From Alphaproteobacteria bacterium (GTDB lineage Bacteria; Pseudomonadota; Alphaproteobacteria; Micropepsales; Micropepsaceae), in assembly GCA_025350465.1 (NCBI GenBank), contig JANXXU010000008.1, positions 186,001 through 250,000 on the forward strand: a DNA stretch of 64,000 nt. The letters run 5' to 3'. Under the pieces are notes generated by a model. It saw only the letters and a program-made list of their open reading frames with translations. It was not told the DNA's origin and did no database searches. Positions 38,614 through 48,107 of this stretch are shown here, in pieces. The translations under genes were made by a program, and so were the position numbers. Position 1 is the stretch's first letter; the number at the start of each line of letters is the position of its first letter.

Positions 38614-39417
38614 ATGCCCACGGAACCGCTCTGGCAGGGTTTGCTGTCGCGCGAGCAGTGGATCGTGGCGGGCGCGCTGGCGATCGCAATCGCGCTCGCA
38701 TGGGTCGCGCTCTTCGCAATGGACGTCGGCGCGGGCTCCATGACGATGACGCAGGCGGGCGGCATGGACGCCATGCCCGGCTGGTCGGTTTCTTACGCCG
38801 TCTCCGTCTTTCTAATGTGGACGGTCATGATGGTGGCGATGATGCTGCCGTCCGCTGCGCCGATGATACTGCTTTACGCGCGCGTCGCCGGGCAGGCGCA
38901 AGCGGGCGCGGCGCTCGCCCCGTCGGCCTTGTTCGCCGGCGTCTATGTGGCCCTTTGGAGCGCCTTCTCGCTCGCGGCGACGTTGGCGCAGTGGCTGCTG
39001 ACGCAAGTCGGCGTGGTGTCGGATGCCACGATGGCGCTCGGCGATGCTCGCGTCGGCGGTGCGTTGTTGATTGCGGCCGGGCTCTATCAATTGACGCCGC
39101 TGAAACGCATGTGCCTGGCCCATTGCCGCTCGCCGCTCTCGTTTCTGACGACGCATTGGCGCCCCGGCGTTGCCGGCGCGTTGCGTCTAGGGCTCGCGCA
39201 CGGCGGGTATTGCTTGGGTTGCTGCTGGCTGATCATGGCGCTGCTCTTCGTCGGCGGCGTCATGAACCTCGCGTGGGTCGTGGCCCTCGCCGCGATTGTG
39301 CTGGCCGAGAAGGTGTTGCCCTATGGCGAGCGCGTTGGGCAAGCCGCCGGCGCACTCGCGCTCCTCGCGGGCCTCGCGTTGATCATCGATCCGGCAGTCC
39401 TGCAGGGCCGAGCCTAG
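38614..39417 (+). CDS. DUF2182 domain-containing membrane protein
   Basis: FLMWTVMMVAMMLPSAAPMILLYA, YQLTPLKRMCLAHCRSPLSF, LGLAHGGYCLGCCWLIMALLFVGGVMNLAWV. Confidence 0.92.
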   Translation: MPTEPLWQGLLSREQWIVAGALAIAIALAWVALFAMDVGAGSMTMTQAGGMDAMPGWSVSYAVSVFLMWTVMMVAMMLPSAAPMILLYARVAGQAQAGAALAPSALFAGVYVALWSAFSLAATLAQWLLTQVGVVSDATMALGDARVGGALLIAAGLYQLTPLKRMCLAHCRSPLSFLTTHWRPGVAGALRLGLAHGGYCLGCCWLIMALLFVGGVMNLAWVVALAAIVLAEKVLPYGERVGQAAGALALLAGLALIIDPAVLQGRA

Positions 39418-39435
39418 CGCCCGACCCGCGGGTGC

Positions 39436-41475
39436 TCACCAAATATGCACGCGGTCTTTGGGATCGAGATAGAGCTTGTCGCCTGGCTTTACGCCGAAAG
39501 CGTCGTACCAGGCGTCCATGTTGCGCACGACGCCGTTGACCCGGAACTCGGATGGGCTATGCGGATCGGATGTCACCTGCACCCGTAATTGCTCGTCGCG
39601 CATGTTGGCGCGATAGATCTGCGACCAGGCGAGGAAGAAGCGCTGCTCGGCGGTGAACCCGTCGATCGTCTTCGGCTTCTTGCCCTTTAGCGAGATCAGA
39701 TAGGCCTCGTGTGCGACGCTTAATCCTCCGTTGTCGCCGATGTTTTCACCCAACGTCAGGTCGCCGTTGAGGTGCAAGCCGGGTAGGGGCTCATAGCCGC
39801 CGTATTGTTTCGACAGATTGGCGACCAGCACCTTGAAGCGGGCGATGTCTTCGTCCTTCCACCATGTGTGGAGCACGCCGTTCTCATCCGACTTCGAGCC
39901 TTGGTCGTCAAAGCCGTGACCCATCTCATGCCCGATCACACCGCCGATCGCGCCGTAGTTCACGGCCGGGTCCGCGTTTGGATCGAAGAACGGCGGTTGC
40001 AGGATCGCCGCCGGGAACACGATCTCGTTGAAGACCGAGTTGTAGTAGGCGTTGACGGTTTGCGGCGTCATGCCCCATTCGCCGCGATCCGTAGGTTTGT
40101 CGAGACGTGCTGCCTCGCGATGCCACTCCCACACCGTCGCACGCCTGCGGTTGCCGACCGCGTCCCCGGCGCGGATTTCAAGCGTCGAATAATCGCGCCA
40201 CGTGTCGGGATAGCCGATCTTGACGCGGAATTTCGCGAGCTTTCGGAAGGCGGCCTGTTTCGTCTCGTCCGACATCCAGCTTAGCTTCGCGATCCGCACA
40301 CGATAGGCGGCGCGCAGATTCTCGACGAGCGCCGCCATTTGGGCCTTGGCCTGCGCCGTGAAGTGGCGGCGCACATAGACTTCACCGACCGCCTCGCCGA
40401 GAGCGGCGTTCAGCGCGGTCGTCGCGCGCTTCCAGCGTTCGCGCTTCTCCGGCTGCCCGGACAACGTCCGTCCGTTGAAGTCGAACGACAGATCGTCGAA
40501 CGCCACCGGCAGCACGTCCGCCGTCGAATTCAAATAGTGGAAAGTCATGTACGCGCGCCAGGTCTCGACCGGCGTTTCCCGGAAAAGCTTCGTCAGCGCT
40601 TGAACGGCATCAAGCTCGCGCACGACGAAGAAGTCTTGGTTCGGAATTTCTGCGGTCGCGAGTGCGTCACTCCACGGGAAGTCTGGCGCGAAGGCCTTGA
40701 GTTCGGCTTGCGACTTTGGATTGTAAGTGAGATCCCGGTTGCGGCGCTTCTCGCGCGGCCAATGCAGCTTCGCGATCTCGATCTCGAGCGCGACGATCGC
40801 GTCGGCCGACGGGCCCGCGTCGGGATAGTTGGCGAGCCCCAGCATCTTCTCGATATAGGTGCGGTACTTGGCGCGTGTCTCGACGAATTTTGCGTCGTCT
40901 TTGAGATAGTAGTCGCGGTCGGGCAGGCCGAGGCCCGCTTGGTTGATGTCGACCGAATAGCGGTCGGGGTTCTTTGAATCGAGCCCGATGCTGACGCCGA
41001 CCGGTCCGCCGACGTCCAGGTCCGCGCGCGCCATCAATTTGACGACGTCTTCGTACGACTGCGCGCCGGCGATTGCCGCGAGATCGGCTTTCACCGGCTC
41101 GAGCCCGGCCTTCTCGATCGCATTGGTGTCGAGATACGACGCATAATAATCGGCCACCTTTTGCTCGATGGAGCCCGCCGCGTTCGCCCGGCTGGCCACG
41201 TCTTCGACGATTGCCTTGACGTCGGTCTCCGCATTCGCGCGCAGAATTATGAACGAGCCCCATGACGAGCGGTCGGGCGGGATCGGCGTATTCTTCAGCC
41301 ACGTGCCGCCGCCGAAGCGGAAGAAGTCGTCGCCCGGCTTCACAGACCGGTCCATGCCGGTCAGATCGAAGCCCCATTTGCCGAGTTGCGGTTTGTTGGT
41401 CTCACTGCTGGCAAGGCCAAAGGAGGCACTGAGCAGCGCCGCCGCGGTCAGCGCGCGCATCATTGTGGATGTCAT
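39436..41475 (-). CDS. M13-family metallopeptidase (neprilysin-like)
   Basis: VNAYYNSVFNEIVFPAAILQPPFF, VIGHEMGHGFDDQGSKSD (HExxH), LGENIGDNGGL; signal peptide. Confidence 0.94.
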   Translation of the reverse strand: MTSTMMRALTAAALLSASFGLASSETNKPQLGKWGFDLTGMDRSVKPGDDFFRFGGGTWLKNTPIPPDRSSWGSFIILRANAETDVKAIVEDVASRANAAGSIEQKVADYYASYLDTNAIEKAGLEPVKADLAAIAGAQSYEDVVKLMARADLDVGGPVGVSIGLDSKNPDRYSVDINQAGLGLPDRDYYLKDDAKFVETRAKYRTYIEKMLGLANYPDAGPSADAIVALEIEIAKLHWPREKRRNRDLTYNPKSQAELKAFAPDFPWSDALATAEIPNQDFFVVRELDAVQALTKLFRETPVETWRAYMTFHYLNSTADVLPVAFDDLSFDFNGRTLSGQPEKRERWKRATTALNAALGEAVGEVYVRRHFTAQAKAQMAALVENLRAAYRVRIAKLSWMSDETKQAAFRKLAKFRVKIGYPDTWRDYSTLEIRAGDAVGNRRRATVWEWHREAARLDKPTDRGEWGMTPQTVNAYYNSVFNEIVFPAAILQPPFFDPNADPAVNYGAIGGVIGHEMGHGFDDQGSKSDENGVLHTWWKDEDIARFKVLVANLSKQYGGYEPLPGLHLNGDLTLGENIGDNGGLSVAHEAYLISLKGKKPKTIDGFTAEQRFFLAWSQIYRANMRDEQLRVQVTSDPHSPSEFRVNGVVRNMDAWYDAFGVKPGDKLYLDPKDRVHIW

Positions 41476-41626
41476 GAAATCCCCATTGGAAACGGAGTGC
41501 GAACGCAAGCGTGCAACGCCTCACACGCGCCTGTCTATGAGAGCCCCAATCAAACCCCCGTGACCGCCAAGATACCTGTTGATTTCACGCCGTCGCTGGG
41601 GCGAGGAGGCGGGTTCTCGACGCGCG

Positions 41627-43258
41627 TCAGTTCAGAGGCGTCGAGAAGGTCAGCAGAAGCGCCTGATCGCCTTCGTGCGCAAAGCGGCCGCCCTGATTGG
41701 TGTCGGAGTTGTCGAGCTGACGCCGGTATTCAAGCTTCAACCTCGCCTCAGGCTTGCCCAGCTGGTCCTGCACGAAGTTCGAGAGGTCGAGGCTAACCTG
41801 AATCTGGCGCGCCTTGGCGCTCGCCGGAATGTCGTCGACGCCGACGATCGAGCGCGCGTCCGCCGCGCCAACCCGCACTTCGACGGTCGGAAAATCGTCC
41901 GACGAATAGGCGAACGAAACGTGCGGAGCGATTCGGCTCTCGCGTGAATGGGTAGTCAGCGTATCGTCGGCCGATTGGATGAACGAGAGGCCGGCGCCGA
42001 AGCGCCAATTGCCGCGTTTGACCGACTGCGCGAGATCAATGACCCGGTCGCTCGCGGTTTCAAGGCGCATATCTTGAGCATCGGTCTTGATCTGGCGTTG
42101 CCAATAACTAGCGGTGGTTTCGCCGAACCGGGTCTGCCAAGTAAGGTCGGCGGACATCGAACTCACGCGCTCGATCGGGGTGGCGCTGTCCGGTTGGTCC
42201 GGTTGCAGCGCGTCCCCTCGTTCGTAGCTTGCGGAAACCGTGCTGGGCAGGAATGGAGTAATCGGCGACAGAACCTCGGCGAGCTTGTTCGGCAACACGT
42301 CGGCGACGATGACTTCGGCGCTCGCTCCCGTGACCGCCGTGCGTCGCAGCCAATGGCCGCCTTGATCCAGCGAGAACTGAGACGCATCGCGGCGATAGAT
42401 CGACAGAGCCGACTTGTTGAAGCCCAACGTCAAACTGCGATTGGTCTCCACTTGGTCCGACCGCGTCACGTCGTCGACCGCGACCGAAAGACTGGCGTCG
42501 CCGAAGTCCATGCGCGTCGACAGGGACGACCATTGCAACGCCGGACCCCTGGCGCCGGGCTCGGTGAAAATGAAATCGGCAAAGCGGGGGTCGATCTGAC
42601 CCATTTGTCCGGCGAGCGACCACTTGAAGCGATCATGGTCGACGACCTTGGCCGCGAAGCTGTGACGGTAGGCGGTCTCGACCTCGCCGGTCGAACTCAA
42701 ATCTTCGCCGGGACGCAACCCGAGCGGCTTGGTCGGGTCGCTGGCCAGCGTGACGTCGGAGGAAATCTGCACCCGTCCCTCGAACAGGTCGGCATCGACG
42801 CCCGAATTGACTGCATCGCTGGGCGGCAATCCAAACCGGATGCCTTGCGACAGACGATCGAACGACGCGTCCAACGTTGGCCGAAGGGCCAGTCGGGTGT
42901 GACGTAAGGTGATCGAGGATTGGCTCGTCACGTCAGCGGTGGTGAATGACAGGTTGGCGTCGTCGGGCTGGCTTTCGCTCGCTTGCGGGGAGGTCGAAAA
43001 CACCGATTTCAGCTCGGTATTCTGCCAATCGGGCAAATTCGTCGGCGCCTGCAGATTGGCGAACATCCCTCGTGAAGGCCGGGTGTTGACTGATTGGACG
43101 AATGCCGCGGTCGTACTGTCGCTCACCGGAAACAAGACCGCCGGCGATAGACCGATGGGGTTGAACGGTGCGGCTACGGCGTTGGCGTTAAGCGCGATTG
43201 TCGAGGCGCTGCTGGCCAAGAGCAGGATCGTAAGTCGCCGGAAGCCTAACAACCGCAT
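41627..43258 (-). CDS. Exported hypothetical protein, possible outer-membrane beta-barrel
   Basis: Signal peptide MRLLGFRRLTILLLASSASTIALNANAVA; long alternating-residue segments in the C-terminal half. Confidence 0.6.
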   Translation of the reverse strand: MRLLGFRRLTILLLASSASTIALNANAVAAPFNPIGLSPAVLFPVSDSTTAAFVQSVNTRPSRGMFANLQAPTNLPDWQNTELKSVFSTSPQASESQPDDANLSFTTADVTSQSSITLRHTRLALRPTLDASFDRLSQGIRFGLPPSDAVNSGVDADLFEGRVQISSDVTLASDPTKPLGLRPGEDLSSTGEVETAYRHSFAAKVVDHDRFKWSLAGQMGQIDPRFADFIFTEPGARGPALQWSSLSTRMDFGDASLSVAVDDVTRSDQVETNRSLTLGFNKSALSIYRRDASQFSLDQGGHWLRRTAVTGASAEVIVADVLPNKLAEVLSPITPFLPSTVSASYERGDALQPDQPDSATPIERVSSMSADLTWQTRFGETTASYWQRQIKTDAQDMRLETASDRVIDLAQSVKRGNWRFGAGLSFIQSADDTLTTHSRESRIAPHVSFAYSSDDFPTVEVRVGAADARSIVGVDDIPASAKARQIQVSLDLSNFVQDQLGKPEARLKLEYRRQLDNSDTNQGGRFAHEGDQALLLTFSTPLN

Positions 43259-43878
43259 GGTGACCGCCTCAGTCGCTACTGCCGCGCCGTTAGCCGGTTA
43301 AGGCTCACGCGGCGCCTCAGTCCCACGGTCACGATGCAAGATCGCGGCCGTAACTCAAGAATGCGTCGGCGGAAGACTTGTTGGAGGATCCGCAAATTCG
43401 CATCGGATCCGGCGCCGAAAAGCCAGTGCCGGGTCGATTGCGTGCTGATCCTCGTTCTGCCCTCCCTCGTCATCCTGGTCCGCGTTTACCGAGAGGGGTT
43501 CACCCCCAATTCGATCGCGAATCTCTCTTTTCTGTAATGAGCGTACTCTTGTGTTTCATTTCGCTCCAGAGAATTCCTCGCGACTCAACAAGACTCAAAG
43601 CGCGTGCATGCAGTGCAGCGCAATTCCTGCGCGAGGTGGGCGCCGATCGATGACGCGCACGTCAGGTGCACATGATGCGGTTCGCTGCGCGTTTGATGGT
43701 TGATGACGATCGTCCGTGCGCGGAGAAACACGGCTGTCGCGCATAAAACAGCGGTTCGATCGAGCGTTGCGATTAACCAGCGCGCGAGAAAGTTGCGTCG
43801 ATCGCCGTCTGCGCCACGCGTCATGCGAGCACACGTCGCACAATCACTTTGAATGTCAGACGCGAAAGGTTTGCGTGA

Positions 43879-44610
43879 TCAGTTCGCCCTGGCGGGCGTC
43901 GGGGAGGGCACGCGCACGATGCCGCTGGCGATGTTGAGAAGGGTGTGAGCAACGATGGCCGGGATCAAGGAGTGCGACGCCAACGTTCCGGCACCCAAGA
44001 CCACCCCGATCGCGAACGTCCGCATGACGCCCAGACCCCCTTGATAGAGGTGCGCCAGCCCGAACAGCACCGCTTGGGTCCCGATCGCCGAGATGGGATC
44101 CCCCGTCGCCGTGGTAATCGCCCATTGGAGGAAGCCGCGGTACACGATCTCTTCCCCGATCCCGGCCGCCGGCGACAGGATCAGTGAGAAGGCGGCCGTC
44201 TCCCACACGGTTTGCGGCAGGATGGTTACCGTCGCGAGCTTCGGGTTGCGCCGCAGCGCGCGCCTAAGGAAGGTGGAGCCCAAATTGATCGCATAGCAAG
44301 TCGCGAACAATAGGACGCTCAGCACGCCGGCGTCGGCGGCGGCCAACCGCAAGTGCAGCCCGAAGTCCGTGAGCGCGACACCGAGATCGTCGCGGCCGGA
44401 TCGCAATTCGAGCGCCCAGGAAAAGGCGACGACCAGGCCGACCGAGGCCGCGAGGCGCCAGGCGATCAAGAGGTAATTGGCGATCCGCTGCCCGGTCCCG
44501 ATCCGCAACAAGGGCGCCCGAAGGCGATACGTCGTACGCCAAATGACAAGCCACCCGAAGGCGGCCCCCACAGCGAGCGACCATGCGAGGATTTGAGTGC
44601 TCAAGCCCAC
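43879..44610 (-). CDS. CPBP-family intramembrane metalloprotease
   Basis: AAGIGEEIVYRGFLQWAI, AVLFGLAHLYQGGLGVM, LIPAIVAHTLLNIASG. Confidence 0.9.
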   Translation of the reverse strand: MGLSTQILAWSLAVGAAFGWLVIWRTTYRLRAPLLRIGTGQRIANYLLIAWRLAASVGLVVAFSWALELRSGRDDLGVALTDFGLHLRLAAADAGVLSVLLFATCYAINLGSTFLRRALRRNPKLATVTILPQTVWETAAFSLILSPAAGIGEEIVYRGFLQWAITTATGDPISAIGTQAVLFGLAHLYQGGLGVMRTFAIGVVLGAGTLASHSLIPAIVAHTLLNIASGIVRVPSPTPARAN

Positions 44611-44624
44611 TTGGCCAACGGGGA

Positions 44625-45812
44625 TCAGGGCCCAAGTCCGATCTTCGCCATCTCGGTGGCGATGCTGGGTCTGACCGCCTCGGCCGCCCGCAGGTCGCCT
44701 TGCGCGCCGGCCTCATCGCCGAGCGAACGTTTTGCCATTCCTCTACCGAAGAGCGCCTCCGCCGAGTCCGGGTCGAGCGTCAGCGCCTGATTGTAGTCTT
44801 CGAGTGCGGAGCCCGCGTCGTCTTGGCGCAAATGGACATAAGCGCGGCTGTCCCACGCCGGCGCGAAACCCGGATTGAGCCGGATCGCCTCGTTGCAATC
44901 GGCTAGCGCCTTGTCGAGATCGCCTGCGGTCGCGCGGGTCCAGCACCGCGAGTTCCAGTAACGTGCGTTGTTTTTGTCCCGCTCGATAGCGCCGTTCAGG
45001 TCCTCGAGCGCTTTCGTGCTGTCGCCCAGCTGCCGATAGGCAAGCGCCCTCTGATAGTAGCCGCTTGCCAACGTCGGCTCGAGCTCGATGACACGCGTCA
45101 AGTCCGCGACCGCCTCGCGCGCTTGACCTTTGCGCCGATAAGCAAAGCCGCGGTTGAAATAAGCAATGCCAAGGCTGTTATCCGCCTGGACTGCCGCGTC
45201 GTAGTCGGCGATCGCTTTGTCCGTCTGCCCGAGCGCGAGGTAGGAATTTCCACGATTGGTCAGCGCCTTGGCGTGATGAGGGTCGATCGCGAGGACACGG
45301 CCGTAATCGGCAATCGCGGCGTTGTAATCCTGCAGAGCCTGATTGGCAGTCGCGCGATTGAACAACGCCAAGACGAAGCCCGGTTTCAGCCGCACGGCGT
45401 CGTTATAGTCGCTGAGCGCCTTCATCTGGTTATTCTGCGCCTGATAGGCGACGCCCCTATTGTTGAAAAGAAGCGGGTTCGACGGGTCGAGGCGCAGGGC
45501 CGCGCCATAGTCGGCGAGCGCCTTGTCGATCGCGCCGGATTGCTTAAAGGCGCGCGCGCGATTGTCGAGCGCAGCAACGCGCGCATCTACGGCAAGAGCT
45601 GGATTGGCGAGTATTGCGGTGCACGCCCCGATGCGCTGGTCCACCGCAATGCCGGTCGTTGCCGCGCAATCGCCTGTGGTATCGGAGGGAGCGCCATGAG
45701 CGGTCGCTGCGCCGAATACGATCAGCCACCCCGACAACAAGCCAGCACGGAACCGGCTCCATAGCCGTCCGGATCGTACGGTTACCTCACCGGTTCCGGC
45801 AGAGATGACCAT
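44625..45812 (-). CDS. Exported TPR-repeat protein
   Basis: CAATTGIAVDQRIGACTAILANP followed by about nine TPR-like units. Confidence 0.88.
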   Translation of the reverse strand: MVISAGTGEVTVRSGRLWSRFRAGLLSGWLIVFGAATAHGAPSDTTGDCAATTGIAVDQRIGACTAILANPALAVDARVAALDNRARAFKQSGAIDKALADYGAALRLDPSNPLLFNNRGVAYQAQNNQMKALSDYNDAVRLKPGFVLALFNRATANQALQDYNAAIADYGRVLAIDPHHAKALTNRGNSYLALGQTDKAIADYDAAVQADNSLGIAYFNRGFAYRRKGQAREAVADLTRVIELEPTLASGYYQRALAYRQLGDSTKALEDLNGAIERDKNNARYWNSRCWTRATAGDLDKALADCNEAIRLNPGFAPAWDSRAYVHLRQDDAGSALEDYNQALTLDPDSAEALFGRGMAKRSLGDEAGAQGDLRAAEAVRPSIATEMAKIGLGP

Positions 45813-46078
45813 GGTTCCCCGAAGAAGGCGTCGACGCAAACGCCAGGTAAGCCTATAGCGATCTGTCGGCAAACCGCAATTCATCGGGGCACTGAGTGGT
45901 CGGCCGGGCGTTATCAATCGGTCGATCGCATCGATAGGTTGGTTCAGTCGTTGCGCGCAGTTGTATCAGGGCGCCGCGCTGGGATTCGTACCATTTCGAA
46001 CCCATGCCCGGAACGGCATACTTGAGCTAATTGCCGGGGATTGGCGTTTCCGGTGCGCTGGGTTTATCGAGTTCTAGC

Positions 46079-47059
46079 TCACCAGTCGATCGACTGGCCG
46101 ATCCCGCGGCGCGCTGCTTCGGCAAGTATGAACTCGGCGGACACCACGTCCTCAACGGCCATGCCGAGCGATTTGAACAGCGTGATCTCCTGCGCCGACG
46201 AGCGTCCGGGAATTTTCCCGATGATCACGTCGCCGACCGAACCCACGACATGCGCGTCGTCGACTGCGCCCGCGGCCTTGGCGCGCAAGAACTCGCCGCA
46301 TTGTCCCAGCACACCTTCCTTATTGTCGGCGAACATGCGGGCGCGCTTAACCGCTTCGATGTCGAGTTCGGCCTCGCGTGCCGTCCCCGATCCGACTGCG
46401 TTCACATGCATGCCGGGCTTGAGCCAGCGCCCGAAGAGCACGGGATCGATCGCAGCTGTCAGCGTGCAGATGACGTCAGCCTGCGACACGGCCTCTTCAG
46501 CCGACGCGACGGCTTCAACCGAAAGCGCCACGCTCGTGTGGGCGGCGGCGAAGGCAGATGCTTTCGTCGCGTCGCGTCCCCAGATCGACAGGTGTTCGAA
46601 CTTGCGCACGCGTCGTAAGGCCTCGAAATGCGTCTCTGCCTGCTCGCCATAACCGAAGAACGTCAGCGTCTTCACATCGCGCCGCGCCAGCACATCGGTC
46701 GCGACCGCGGTCGCGGCGGCCGTGCGGATCGCGGTGATCTCGCGTGCGTCGATGATCGCGTCCAGAGCGCCGGTCTCCGCGTTGAACAGCATGACGACGC
46801 CCTGGTGCGAGGGCAGTCCTTTGGCGAAGTTCGAGGGGAAGACGCTGATGGCCTTGACGCCCAAGCGCTCCGGTCGCGCGATGTATCCGGGCATCAGACC
46901 CAAGAGCCCGCGTTTGTCGGGCAGCCAGAGCGCGCTGCGCAGCGGCTGCACCGTCTCGCCGCGCCCGACCAGGGCCATCGCTTCGCGCATGAGTTCGATT
47001 GCGCTATCCATCGTCAATATGCTGCGCACATCGCCTGCCGTTAGAATTCGAAGGGGCAT
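46079..47059 (-). CDS. Ornithine cyclodeaminase/mu-crystallin-family protein
   Basis: LMREAMALVGRGETVQPLR, GALDAIIDAREITAIRTAAATAVATDVLAR, FFGYGEQAETH, HVNAVGSGTAREAELD. Confidence 0.93.
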   Translation of the reverse strand: MPLRILTAGDVRSILTMDSAIELMREAMALVGRGETVQPLRSALWLPDKRGLLGLMPGYIARPERLGVKAISVFPSNFAKGLPSHQGVVMLFNAETGALDAIIDAREITAIRTAAATAVATDVLARRDVKTLTFFGYGEQAETHFEALRRVRKFEHLSIWGRDATKASAFAAAHTSVALSVEAVASAEEAVSQADVICTLTAAIDPVLFGRWLKPGMHVNAVGSGTAREAELDIEAVKRARMFADNKEGVLGQCGEFLRAKAAGAVDDAHVVGSVGDVIIGKIPGRSSAQEITLFKSLGMAVEDVVSAEFILAEAARRGIGQSIDW

Positions 47060-47127
47060 CGAGTTTGGTCTCGCGGTGGTGTGGTCGTCCGCAACGTGCC
47101 TTGACGTCGCTCACCTGGCAAGCAGCA

Positions 47128-47175
47128 CGAAGCGCTAGCCCCTCGAAGCGCTAGCCCCCCGAAGCGCTAACCCAA
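47128..47175. repeat. Three tandem 16-bp repeats (cgaagcgctagcccct type)
   Basis: Units begin at 47128, 47144 and 47160: cgaagcgctagcccct / cgaagcgctagccccc / cgaagcgctaacccaa; the last spans the stop codon of the S24 gene. Confidence 0.8.
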
Positions 47176-47859
47176 TGTCCGCCCGATCCATATCACGCGG
47201 CCTGCGACGTGCAGGCGATCGGGATCGAGGTCCGGGTAGGTCTCGTAGCGCGGATTGTCCGAGCGAAGCGTCACCCGTTTCGACTTTGGATGCATCGTCG
47301 CACGCTTGACCGTCAGCGTATCGTCGATGCGCATCACATAGACGCCTTCGCGCCTCAGGTTGATTTGCGCCATGTCGATCAACGCCTGATCGCCGCTGCA
47401 CAGCGTCGGTTCCATGCTGTCGCCGGCGACCTGCACGACCGCAAGTTTGGAAACGTGCGAGCGCGTCAGCTTATGCAGCCAGTCGAGTGCGAATATCGTG
47501 TAGGCGATCGGCGACGCGTCGTGAGCAAGGGCATTTGCATTGCCTGCCGCGCGAATGTCGAAGACCGGTATCCGCTCGTAGTTATCAGGCGCAGTAGGTA
47601 CGCGTGGCGTGTCTGCCGCCTTTTGTGCCACGCGAGCCGCTTTGCCGGGCTCGCGCATGCGGCCTTCGCCGATTTCGATCCACATCGCGTCTTGGCCGAG
47701 CGCTCGTGCGAACTTCGCGGTGTGCTTGGTGCCTTTCGCGCGTCCGGCCTCCAATTCCATGACGGCTTGTTGGCTCACGCCGACCAATTTTGCCAAGACG
47801 ACTTGAGTCATGCCCAGCGCTTCGCGCGCTCGCTTGATGCGTGTTCCGACGCCACTCAT
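47167..47859 (-). CDS. XRE-type HTH / S24 (LexA-like) peptidase-domain repressor
   Basis: IKRAREALGMTQVVLAKLVGVSQQAVMELEAGRAKGTKHTAKFARAL (HTH_3); VVQVAGDSMEPTLCSGDQALID, VYVMRIDDTLTVKRATMHP (S24). Confidence 0.92.
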   Translation of the reverse strand: MSGVGTRIKRAREALGMTQVVLAKLVGVSQQAVMELEAGRAKGTKHTAKFARALGQDAMWIEIGEGRMREPGKAARVAQKAADTPRVPTAPDNYERIPVFDIRAAGNANALAHDASPIAYTIFALDWLHKLTRSHVSKLAVVQVAGDSMEPTLCSGDQALIDMAQINLRREGVYVMRIDDTLTVKRATMHPKSKRVTLRSDNPRYETYPDLDPDRLHVAGRVIWIGRTLG

Positions 47860-47953
47860 GTGCGAGGACCCTCATCAAACGAGATCGAATCGCGTGAATT
47901 GTATCAGAGCGGTGGTGGTTGGACCGGGCGTGCAACCGTCGAGTGCAGAGAGA

Positions 47954-47968
47954 GCGCACGTTGTGCGC
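47954..47968. promoter_or_regulatory. Candidate operator GCGCAC-gtt-GTGCGC
   Basis: Perfect 6-bp inverted repeat in the divergent S24 repressor / beta-barrel intergenic region. Confidence 0.35.
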
Positions 47969-47994
47969 GAGCCGCTGCGAGTGACCGTCTGGAG

Positions 47995-48010
47995 TACCCC
48001 TTTAGAGGTA
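47995..48010. promoter_or_regulatory. Candidate operator TACCcCTttAGaGGTA
   Basis: Inverted repeat TACCnCT/AGnGGTA between the divergent genes. Confidence 0.4.
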
Positions 48011-48107
48011 GCCAATTTTGCTTGTCGCAACCGCACAGCATAACTAATAACCCCATGGAATCTCTAGCAGTCCTCCCTCTCCCAAAAACAGAAACTGGGG
48101 TGTTTTC

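Noticed and set aside
43300-43878. Several short overlapping ORFs on both strands in the 600-bp gap after the OMP-like gene
   Set aside because: None has convincing composition, RBS or homology-like motifs; treated as intergenic or decayed sequence.
47167-47859. Prophage indicated by the S24/XRE repressor
   Set aside because: No integrase, structural or lysis genes nearby; likely a chromosomal regulator.
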